Assembly (NCBI GenBank): GCA_905182765.1 | Contig: CAJJCV010000006.1 | Coordinates: 40,943-104,942, forward strand | From: Cryomorphaceae bacterium BACL29 MAG-121220-bin8 | Lineage (GTDB): Bacteria; Bacteroidota; Bacteroidia; Flavobacteriales; Flavobacteriaceae | Reading direction: 5' to 3' | Length of the DNA stretch: 64,000 nt | Shown here: positions 51,693 to 59,146 of the stretch, piece by piece | Position numbering within the stretch: the stretch's first letter is position 1 | Layout: every line of letters starts with the position of its first letter | Translations under genes and position numbers: made by a program | Notes under the pieces: generated by a model | Seen by the model: the letters and a program-made list of their open reading frames with translations, nothing else | Database searches by the model: none | Told to the model about the DNA's origin: nothing

Positions 51693-53327
51693 ATGGCTGA
51701 AATAATAAACATGCCGCGCTTAAGTGATACTATGGAGGAAGGTGTAGTAGCTAAGTGGTTGGTAAATGAAGGGGATACTATAAAAGAAGGAGATATTCTA
51801 GCTGAAATTGAAACTGATAAGGCTACTATGGAATTTGAATCTTTTCATGATGGAGTTTTACTTCATATTGGAATTAAAGAAGGTGAAACTGCAGCTGTTG
51901 ATACTCTTTTAGCAATTGTTGGGGAAAAGGATGAAGATATTTCAGGCTTGTTAAGCACATCCTCAAACTCAGGACAATTAGATTTAGTTGATCAAATAAA
52001 TGAATCAGAAAATTTAATTCAAAACACTGAAGATCAGACAACTTTTAAAGTTATTGCTCCTGTTTTAAATGATTCTTTTCAGATTGTTACGATGCCTAGG
52101 CTTAGTGATACTATGGAAGAAGGTACTGTATCTTCATGGCTTGTGAATGTTGGTGATGTTGTTAAAGAAGGTGATATACTTGCTGAAATTGAAACTGATA
52201 AAGCAACTATGGAATTTGAATCATTTCACGAAGGAACTTTATTATTTATTGGAATTAATGTTGGAGAGACTGCAAAAGTAGATAGTTTATTAGCTGTAAT
52301 TGGAGATCCAAATTCAGATTATAAATCTGCAATAGATAATTTTGGAATTAATCCAATAGCAAATGACAAAGTTGAAATAGAAGATGTCCCAACAGAAATA
52401 ATTACTGAAACTTCAGAAACAATCACTGAATCAATTAAAGAGCCAATATCAAATAATGAAAATCCAAGAGTTTTGGCTTCGCCATTAGCTAAAAAGATTG
52501 CAAAAGAAAAGAGTATAGATTTGAATTTGATAAATGGATCTGGAGATAATGGAAGAATCATAAAAGAGGATGTTGAAAACTTTAAACCTAGTGTTGTTAG
52601 TGATTTTAAAGATAATTCAACTTCTAAAATTGTTGTGTCAGGAATTGAAAGTTTTGAAGACATAGAAAATTCTCAAATGAGAAAAACTATCGCAAGAAGA
52701 CTTAAAGAATCTAAGTTCTCTGCTCCTCATTACTATTTGAGTGTAGAATTTGAAATGGATAATGCGATTGCTTTTAGAAATCAATATAATTCCCTTCCAG
52801 AAACTAAAATATCATTTAATGATATAGTTGTAAAAGCTTGTGCAATAGCTTTAAAACAACATCCGAGAGTGAATTCTCAATGGTTTGACGATAAAATGAG
52901 ACTCAACCATCATGTTCATGTTGGCGTAGCTGTTGGTGTTCCAGACGGACTAGTTGTCCCAGTTATACGTTTTGCAAATGAAAAATCAATCCCAGAAATT
53001 GGAAGCTTAGTTAAAAGTTATGCTTCAAAAGCTAGAGATAAAAAACTTTCCCCTGATGAAATGCAGGGAAGTACATTTACTGTTTCAAATTTAGGTATGT
53101 TTGGAATTGAAGAATTTACATCAATTATTAATCAACCGAATTCTGCTATTTTATCTGTTGGAACTATTGTTAAAAAACCTGTAGTTAGAGATGATAAGAT
53201 CACAATTGGACATACTATGAAAATCACTTTAGCATGTGATCATAGAACTGTTGACGGTGTAACAGGTTCTTTATTTTTACAAACGTTAAAAGGGTTTGTA
53301 GAAAATCCAGTTACCATGTTAGTATAG
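51693..53327 (+). CDS. pdhC: Pyruvate dehydrogenase E2 (dihydrolipoyl acetyltransferase) with two lipoyl domains
   Basis: E2 forms the core of PDH and transfers acetyl to CoA. The 544 residues hold two lipoyl domains with lipoylated lysines Lys43 and Lys170, each in EIETDKATMEFESF. A linker rich in Glu/Thr/Ile follows, then the peripheral-subunit-binding domain (NPRVLASPLAKKIAKEKSID...NGRIIKEDVENF, about 252-293). The catalytic domain (about 325-544) has CDHRTVDGVTGSLFLQTL with the active-site His and Asp. The two lipoyl domains are almost identical in their core, so duplication looks recent or conserved by function. It follows pdhA directly. Confidence 0.95.
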   Translation: MAEIINMPRLSDTMEEGVVAKWLVNEGDTIKEGDILAEIETDKATMEFESFHDGVLLHIGIKEGETAAVDTLLAIVGEKDEDISGLLSTSSNSGQLDLVDQINESENLIQNTEDQTTFKVIAPVLNDSFQIVTMPRLSDTMEEGTVSSWLVNVGDVVKEGDILAEIETDKATMEFESFHEGTLLFIGINVGETAKVDSLLAVIGDPNSDYKSAIDNFGINPIANDKVEIEDVPTEIITETSETITESIKEPISNNENPRVLASPLAKKIAKEKSIDLNLINGSGDNGRIIKEDVENFKPSVVSDFKDNSTSKIVVSGIESFEDIENSQMRKTIARRLKESKFSAPHYYLSVEFEMDNAIAFRNQYNSLPETKISFNDIVVKACAIALKQHPRVNSQWFDDKMRLNHHVHVGVAVGVPDGLVVPVIRFANEKSIPEIGSLVKSYASKARDKKLSPDEMQGSTFTVSNLGMFGIEEFTSIINQPNSAILSVGTIVKKPVVRDDKITIGHTMKITLACDHRTVDGVTGSLFLQTLKGFVENPVTMLV

Positions 53328-53337
53328 AAATTATTTT

Positions 53338-54018
53338 ATGAAAAATGTTGTTATCACAGGATCAAGTAGAGGGATAGGATTTGAATTAGTTAATCTGTTT
53401 AGTCAAAATAATTATAATGTTATCGCCCTTTCCAGAAATGTTTCTTCAATCACAAAATTAAACTTGAACAACGTTTCTACATTTAGTACAGATCTTTCCG
53501 ATGCTGACTCAATTAACAATGCTGTAGAATTTATAAAAAACAACTTCAGTACTGTTGATGTTCTAATTAATAATGCAGGTAAATTAATTAACAAACCATT
53601 TATTGAGACAACTATACAAGATTTTAAATCAGTTTATAGTGTAAATGTTTTTGGGCTTGCAGAGTTAATTAGATTATTAATACCTTCTTTTTGTAATACA
53701 TCACATATAATTAATATTAGCAGTATTGGAGGAATAGGAGGTTCTAGCAAATTCCCTGGCTTATCTGCATACTCAAGTAGTAAAGCAGCTTTAAATGTAC
53801 TAACAGAAATGTTGTATGAAGAATTTAAATTATCTGGTCCTATTGTAAATACTCTTGCATTGGGCGCTGTACAAACTGAAATGCTAGAGGAAGCTTTTCC
53901 GGGATATCAGGCTCCATTATCGTCAACTGAAATGGCACATTATATTTATGACTTCTCAATTAATGGTCATAAGTATTTTAACGGTAAAATTTTACCTGTT
54001 TCAATTTCAAATCCATAA
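53338..54018 (+). CDS. SDR family NAD(P)-dependent oxidoreductase
   Basis: A 226-residue short-chain dehydrogenase. The Rossmann motif is ITGSSRGIGFELV (TGxxxGIG), then LINNAGK (NNAG), the catalytic Ser in INISSIGGIGGSS, and YSSSKAAL (Tyr and Lys of YxxxK). The substrate is unknown. It lies 10 bases after the E2 gene and the next start follows its stop by 1 base, so it is part of the pdh unit, but no pathway link is evident. Confidence 0.9.
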   Translation: MKNVVITGSSRGIGFELVNLFSQNNYNVIALSRNVSSITKLNLNNVSTFSTDLSDADSINNAVEFIKNNFSTVDVLINNAGKLINKPFIETTIQDFKSVYSVNVFGLAELIRLLIPSFCNTSHIINISSIGGIGGSSKFPGLSAYSSSKAALNVLTEMLYEEFKLSGPIVNTLALGAVQTEMLEEAFPGYQAPLSSTEMAHYIYDFSINGHKYFNGKILPVSISNP

Positions 54019-54019
54019 G

Positions 54020-54634
54020 GTGCATAGCTTATTTGATTTAATTCCTGCTAATTCCATAGAGTTAATAACTGATTTAATTAATAGTGAAAATTTATCTATT
54101 AAAATTGTTAAAACTCGAAAAACTAAACACGGAGATTTTAGATATTTAAAAGATGGTAAATTTCAAATTACCTTAAATCATATTGACAACAAGTTCAGAT
54201 TTCTAATAACTCTTGTTCATGAATTAGCTCATTTTAAGGTTAGTCAATCTTTTAAATATCGAGTTAACCCTCATGGCTTTGAGTGGAAAAAAATCTATAA
54301 AAATTTAATGTTGCCATTTTTAAATAATAAAATTTTTCCAGATGATGTTTTAAGGCATTTAGCTTTTCATATGATTAACCCTCCAGCAACTACAGACTCT
54401 GACATCAACCTAGTTGTTGCTTTACAGAATTATGAACTAAATGATGATAATAAATCTTTTCTTTTTGAAGTTGCATTGAAAGATTCATTTATTTATCAGG
54501 AAAATAAAGTATTTATCAAATTACATAAAAGAAGAAAACGATATATTTGTAAAAATCTATCTAATGGTCAGAAGTTTTTGTTTTCACCAGTAGCTAGAGT
54601 TAAAATAAAAATAAATGAAAATAGTAGCAGTTAG
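54020..54634 (+). CDS. SprT-like zinc metalloprotease-fold protein
   Basis: From the GTG at 54020 the protein has 204 residues (VHSLFDLIPANSIELIT). The track start at 53948 lies 71 bases inside the SDR gene and is rejected. The SprT-like domain shows HGDFRYLKDGKFQITLN and the zinc motif LITLVHELAHFKVSQ (HELAH), then HGFEWKKIYKNLMLPFL with a third ligand candidate. A C-terminal basic part (HKRRKRYICKNLSNGQKFLF) resembles the family's tail. In eukaryotes the related Spartan degrades DNA-protein crosslinks. Bacterial function is unknown. It overlaps the nucleotidyltransferase start by 20 bases. Confidence 0.87.
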   Translation: MHSLFDLIPANSIELITDLINSENLSIKIVKTRKTKHGDFRYLKDGKFQITLNHIDNKFRFLITLVHELAHFKVSQSFKYRVNPHGFEWKKIYKNLMLPFLNNKIFPDDVLRHLAFHMINPPATTDSDINLVVALQNYELNDDNKSFLFEVALKDSFIYQENKVFIKLHKRRKRYICKNLSNGQKFLFSPVARVKIKINENSSS

Positions 54635-55019
54635 TGGATATTTTGACCCAATTCATGTAGGTCATTTAGAATATTTAAAAATGTCAAAAAAACTTGGTGA
54701 TAAATTAGTTGTAATTGTAAACAATAATTATCAATGTATTTTAAAAAAAGGTAAACCTTTCATGGATGAAAATGATAGATTAGAGATTGTTAAATCTTTA
54801 GAAATGGTTGATGAAGTATTCTTGTCTATAGATAAGGATAAAACTGTTTGTGCTTCTTTGGAGGCTATTAAACCTCATATATTTGCAAATGGTGGTGATA
54901 GATCTGTTGGTGAAGTTCCTGAATCTAAGATTTGTCAAAAACACAATATAGTTATGACAGACGGACTTGGAGATAAAATACGAAGCTCTTCTGATTTGAC
55001 AGGTTTGAAACAAATATAG
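54615..55019 (+). CDS. Cytidylyltransferase-like nucleotidyltransferase
   Basis: A 134-residue single-domain enzyme of the HxGH superfamily: SGYFDPIHVGHLEYLKMSKKLG (HVGH) near the N-terminus, IVNNNYQCILKKGKPFMDENDRLEI, and an end around SSDLTG. The short size and sequence place it near glycerol-3-phosphate cytidylyltransferases and the HldE C-terminal domain (ADP-heptose). Both are possible, as is a phosphoethanolamine type. It overlaps the SprT-like gene by 20 bases and precedes the DUF389 gene by 3. Confidence 0.87.
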   Translation: MKIVAVSGYFDPIHVGHLEYLKMSKKLGDKLVVIVNNNYQCILKKGKPFMDENDRLEIVKSLEMVDEVFLSIDKDKTVCASLEAIKPHIFANGGDRSVGEVPESKICQKHNIVMTDGLGDKIRSSSDLTGLKQI

Positions 55020-55022
55020 TTT

Positions 55023-56504
55023 ATGGAAAATAAATTTAATTTTTCTGATGAAAATTCATCGATAAAAAATTCTGATAAGTCAATATCCGGTAATGCAAAA
55101 GGTTTGTTATCGTCGACTTTATTTTTTTTAAAAGAAATTTTAGATTTTAGAAATGAGACAGATAAAGCTGCTACTTTACATTCCATAAAAAATGATATAT
55201 CAATTAAAGGTCCTACAGCCTGGATCTTAATTTGTTCAATTTTTGTTGCATCAGTTGGCTTAAATGCGAATTCGATCCCTGTTGTTATTGGAGCAATGCT
55301 TATTTCTCCATTAATGGGACCTATTTTAGGATTTGGATTATCAATTGCTATTAATGATTTAGAAACCTTAAAAAAATCCATTTTGAATTTCTCTGTAATG
55401 GTTATTTTAAGTGTTTTTACTGCTTACTTATTTTTTTCATTTTTCCCTTTAAGAGAGGAATCTTCTGAATTACTATCCAGAACTAAACCTGATATTAGAG
55501 ATGTGTTAATTGCTTTTTTTGGGGGACTGGCTCTAATAATTGCTAAAACAAAAAAGGGAACTATTTCTACTGTTATTTATGGTGTTGCAATTGCCACTGC
55601 TTTAATGCCACCTCTTTGTACTGTCGGATATGGATTAGCAACTGGAAAAGCTTCTTTTGCTGTTGGTGCAATGTATTTATTTATGATTAATACATTGTAT
55701 ATAGTTTTAGCCACTTATTTAATAATTAAATTACTCAGATTTCCATTAATAGATTATGCAAATTCTAAAAGAAGAAGACTTATTTCAAGATTAGTTACTT
55801 TCTTTTCGATTTTAATGTTAATTCCCGCATTTTATACTTTTGTTGGAGTTTTGTATGAAAATAAATTTGATAATTCAATTAGTGATTTCTTAGATTTTGA
55901 ATTGGATGGAATTGCTAATAAAGATTATTTAATAATAAACTCTAAAATAGAATATAATATAGATGAAGTTAATTATGTCTTACCTTGGCGTGATAAGACT
56001 TCCAGTTTAACACTCAATAGTTTTGGATTGGATCCTATTTCTGATGATATAATGATTTTATTAAAGGCTAAAATTAAAAAATATCCACATTTATCTTTGA
56101 CTTCTATTAATTTCAATCAACAAAAAATTGAAAATGATTTTAAAGAACAAAAACGTTTTTTAGTAGAACTTAGACGTAGAGATTCTTTAGATCTTTCAAA
56201 CAAAAATAAACAAATTGAGGAGTTAACTCAAAGACTAAATAATTTAGAAAAAATTGAATCAAAAAATATTTTATATAAAACAATTATTGAAGATATAAAA
56301 TTAAATTACGATCAAATTATAGACTTTAATCTTCAAAATTTATTAGATATAGATCAAAAAGATCAAGATTTAAAATTGATTTTTTATATTAAATGGAATG
56401 AATCAATTTCTGAAAATGAAATTTTCAAACAAGAACAAAAAATAAAAACTTGGTTAACATTAAAATTAAAGGACGAATCCTTTGAATTAGTAAGGTTCAG
56501 ATAA
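55023..56504 (+). CDS. DUF389 (TIGR00341-type) membrane protein
   Basis: A 493-residue protein. Residues 55-265 form the DUF389 membrane core: IFVASVGLNANSIPVVIGAMLISPLMGPILGFGLSIA, LALIIAKTKKGTISTVIYGVAIATALMPPLCTVGYGLA and TFFSILMLIPAFYTFVGVLYENKF. About 230 residues follow as a soluble domain with a coiled-coil stretch (FLVELRRRDSLDLSNKNKQIEELTQRLNNLEK). The membrane core has the ISPLMGPI and ALMPPL motifs. The function is unknown in the family. It is the last gene of the plus-strand unit that starts at pdhA, and it converges on mlaF with no gap. Confidence 0.88.
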   Translation: MENKFNFSDENSSIKNSDKSISGNAKGLLSSTLFFLKEILDFRNETDKAATLHSIKNDISIKGPTAWILICSIFVASVGLNANSIPVVIGAMLISPLMGPILGFGLSIAINDLETLKKSILNFSVMVILSVFTAYLFFSFFPLREESSELLSRTKPDIRDVLIAFFGGLALIIAKTKKGTISTVIYGVAIATALMPPLCTVGYGLATGKASFAVGAMYLFMINTLYIVLATYLIIKLLRFPLIDYANSKRRRLISRLVTFFSILMLIPAFYTFVGVLYENKFDNSISDFLDFELDGIANKDYLIINSKIEYNIDEVNYVLPWRDKTSSLTLNSFGLDPISDDIMILLKAKIKKYPHLSLTSINFNQQKIENDFKEQKRFLVELRRRDSLDLSNKNKQIEELTQRLNNLEKIESKNILYKTIIEDIKLNYDQIIDFNLQNLLDIDQKDQDLKLIFYIKWNESISENEIFKQEQKIKTWLTLKLKDESFELVRFR

Positions 56505-57257
56505 CTATAAATATTTTTTCACTTTTTTCAGAAGCTCTGAAGAATACACAAAGTTTGTAACTGATTTATTTTTTGTTTTTAAAATTTCTTTATTTGTGCC
56601 TTCCCAATTTTTTTCCCCTGAAACCATAAATATAATTTTTTCTCCTATTTCAATAACTGAATTCATGTCGTGAGAGTTTATAATTGTAGTTATATTATAT
56701 TCTTTGGTAATTTCATGAATAAGTTTATCAATTACAATTGCTGTTTTAGGATCTAAACCTGAATTCGGTTCGTCACAAAATAAATATTTAGGATTCATTA
56801 CAATTGCTCTTGCAATAGCAACTCTTTTTTGCATTCCACCAGAAATTTCTGAAGGAAGTTTGTCAACAGCTGTTGAAAGTTCAACTCTTTCAATAGCTAT
56901 TTTTGCTTTTTCTCTTATTTCTTCTTCGTTTTTGTTTGTTAGCATATTTAATGGAAACATTACATTTTCAATAACAGACATGGAATCAAACAAAGCACTT
57001 CCTTGAAAAACCATCCCCATTTCTCTTCTTAAGAAAGTTTTATCACTTTCATTCATGTTTAAGTTAGAGACACCATCGTATATTATTTCTCCACTATCAG
57101 GTTCATGTAATCCTAACAAACATTTTAATAGTACTGTTTTTCCTGATCCACTTTGTCCAATTATTAAGTTCGTTTTACCTTTTTCAAAAGTTGTAGAAAT
57201 ACTATGGATAATTGTACTTCCATCAAAAGATTTTTTTATGTTTTTAATTTCGATCAT
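56505..57257 (-). CDS. MlaF-type ABC transporter ATP-binding protein
   Basis: A 250-residue ATPase that powers phospholipid transport between membranes. It has Walker A IGQSGSGKTVLLKC, the Q-loop MVFQGSALFDSMSV, the signature SGGMQKRVAIARA, Walker B YLFCDEPNSGLDP and the H-loop His in TTIINSHD. The SALFDS after the Q-loop is typical of Mla/Ttg2A ATPases. It overlaps mlaE by 1 base, so the two form one transporter unit. The MlaD (MCE) substrate-binding gene is not next to it. Confidence 0.93.
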   Translation of the reverse strand: MIEIKNIKKSFDGSTIIHSISTTFEKGKTNLIIGQSGSGKTVLLKCLLGLHEPDSGEIIYDGVSNLNMNESDKTFLRREMGMVFQGSALFDSMSVIENVMFPLNMLTNKNEEEIREKAKIAIERVELSTAVDKLPSEISGGMQKRVAIARAIVMNPKYLFCDEPNSGLDPKTAIVIDKLIHEITKEYNITTIINSHDMNSVIEIGEKIIFMVSGEKNWEGTNKEILKTKNKSVTNFVYSSELLKKVKKYL

Positions 57258-57991
57258 TAGCTTAATAATAATTGTGTAATAATGAAATTTACTATGATAA
57301 TTATTATGGAGGTCCAGACAAATGATAATGTACTGGCTTTTCCAACCTCAAGAGCTCCACCTTTCATATAAAACCCATGATATGATGGTACTGTAGCTAA
57401 TATAAATGCAAATAAAATTGTTTTTAAATAGGCATAACTTACGTGAGATGGATCAAAATCCATTTGAATTCCTGAGATAAATGCTTCGCTTGGAACTCCT
57501 GCAAAAGTCATTGCAACAAATCCGCCAAAAATTGCAACAAACATTGCCACTGTAATTACAAAAGGGTAAAATAATAACGCAATAATTTTCGGAAATACTA
57601 GATAGTTTAATGGATTAATTCCCATAACCTCTAATGCATCTATTTGTTCGGTTACTCTCATTGTACCAATACTAGAAGTAATATATGATCCAACTTTTCC
57701 AGCCATAATTATAGACATGAAAGTTGGAGCAAATTCAAGAATAACGGACTGTCTTGTTGCAAATCCTATTAATGATTTTGATAAAAACGGACTACTTAAG
57801 TTAAGAGCAGTTTGTATTGCTACAACTCCTCCAATAAAAAAAGATAAAATTGTAACAATAGGAATGGATTCAATTATAAGATCATTAATTTCTTTAAAAA
57901 TTAACTTTCTTTGGACTTTCCATTTGCTTGGTTTGAAAAACGACATTTTTATCATTAAAAAATATCTTCCAATATCATCTATATATAGCAT
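57257..57991 (-). CDS. MlaE-type ABC transporter permease
   Basis: A 244-residue MlaE/YrbE permease with about five helices. It includes FFIGGVVAIQTALNLSSPFL, the conserved EFAPTFMSIIMAGKVGSYITSSIGTMRVTEQIDALEVMGINPLNYLVFPK and GFYMKGGALEVGKAST. The motif EQIDALEVMGINP is the family's coupling helix for MlaF. It is in one unit with the ATPase downstream. The KAS III gene lies 57 bases upstream on the same strand. Confidence 0.93.
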   Translation of the reverse strand: MLYIDDIGRYFLMIKMSFFKPSKWKVQRKLIFKEINDLIIESIPIVTILSFFIGGVVAIQTALNLSSPFLSKSLIGFATRQSVILEFAPTFMSIIMAGKVGSYITSSIGTMRVTEQIDALEVMGINPLNYLVFPKIIALLFYPFVITVAMFVAIFGGFVAMTFAGVPSEAFISGIQMDFDPSHVSYAYLKTILFAFILATVPSYHGFYMKGGALEVGKASTLSFVWTSIIIIIVNFIITQLLLS

Positions 57992-58048
57992 AGTTAAATT
58001 ATCTATCTAAAGTTAAAAAATATAAAAATCAAAATGAGTATTAATTTA

Positions 58049-59113
58049 TTAGATTTTATATGTTATTGCGTTAATGTTCATGCCAGCACCAACGCTCCCA
58101 AACATTATAACATCACCCTTCTTTAATGAATGGTCTTTTAGTTCAAGTTTGTTTACAAGGTCAAATAAAGTTGGTATTGTGGCTACTGAGCTGTTACCTA
58201 GTTTGTTTATTGACATTGGTAATACACCTTTAGGTGTTTCTAAACCATATAGTTTATAGAACCTATCAACGATAGCTTCATCCATTTTTTCATTTGCTTG
58301 ATGTAGAAAAACTTTTTTAATATCTTTAATAGAATAGTTAGTTAACTCTAGACATTCTTTCATTGCTTGAGGAACTTGAACTATTGCAAATTCATAAACT
58401 TTTCTTCCATACATTTTGATGTACTTAGTTTTTGATTTAGATTCTAAATCATAGGATTCTCCAAAAAACAAATAAAAAGCTTCTTTGTCAGTGAATGTAC
58501 ATGATTTATGAGATAAGATTCCACTATTTTTAATTTGACTTTTTAATTCAACTATTGAAGCGCCAGCTCCATCAGCATAAATCATTGAATCTCTGTCATT
58601 AACATCATATGTTCTTGAAAGAGTTTCTGCTCCAATTACTAAACATTTTTTTGCCATTCCAGCTTTAATGAAGGCATAAGCTTGAATAACACCTTCAATC
58701 CAACCAGGACATCCAAAAATAATATCATAACAAACGCAATTGGGATTTTTAATTCCTAAATTAAATTTAACTCTACTCGCTAGGCTTGGAAGACTATCCG
58801 ATTGTTTTGTACCAGATTTAATATCTCCAAAATTATGTGCTACTATTATATAATCTATTGTTTCTTGATCTAATGCTGCATCTTTAATAGCTTTTTCAGC
58901 AGCAAAAAATGCTAAATCTGAAGTATTGTGATGATCTTTGGCATATCTCCTTTCTTCAATACCTGTAATTGATTTAAATTTTTTTATTATTACATCATTA
59001 CTTACCTTAAAATCAGAACCGTCTAAATTTAAAAACTTAGCATTTAAAAAATCATCATTTTTTTTAGTTAATAACGGAATGTAAGAACCAGTTCCAGTAA
59101 TTTTAATAGACAT
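58049..59113 (-). CDS. 3-oxoacyl-ACP synthase III family (FabH-like) protein
   Basis: The 354 residues have a thiolase fold with catalytic Cys135 in CYDIIFGCPGWIEGV, His in VFLHQANEKMDEAI and Asn in NKLGNSSVATIPTLFDL. It is longer than E. coli FabH (317 aa) with an N-terminal insert (FLNLDGSDFKVSNDVI), so it belongs to the KAS III-like group that may elongate or prime other acyl chains. The substrate is not certain. It lies 33 bases after gcvP and 57 bases before mlaE, all on the minus strand, which makes a lipid-related unit plausible. Confidence 0.9.
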   Translation of the reverse strand: MSIKITGTGSYIPLLTKKNDDFLNAKFLNLDGSDFKVSNDVIIKKFKSITGIEERRYAKDHHNTSDLAFFAAEKAIKDAALDQETIDYIIVAHNFGDIKSGTKQSDSLPSLASRVKFNLGIKNPNCVCYDIIFGCPGWIEGVIQAYAFIKAGMAKKCLVIGAETLSRTYDVNDRDSMIYADGAGASIVELKSQIKNSGILSHKSCTFTDKEAFYLFFGESYDLESKSKTKYIKMYGRKVYEFAIVQVPQAMKECLELTNYSIKDIKKVFLHQANEKMDEAIVDRFYKLYGLETPKGVLPMSINKLGNSSVATIPTLFDLVNKLELKDHSLKKGDVIMFGSVGAGMNINAITYKI

Positions 59114-59146
59114 GTTTAATATTTATTTATAACTAAGTTAATAAAG

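Noticed and set aside
53948-54019. Longer SprT-like ORF start inside the SDR gene
   Set aside because: The first 24 residues are the shadow of the SDR frame. The GTG at 54020 gives the family-like N-terminus.
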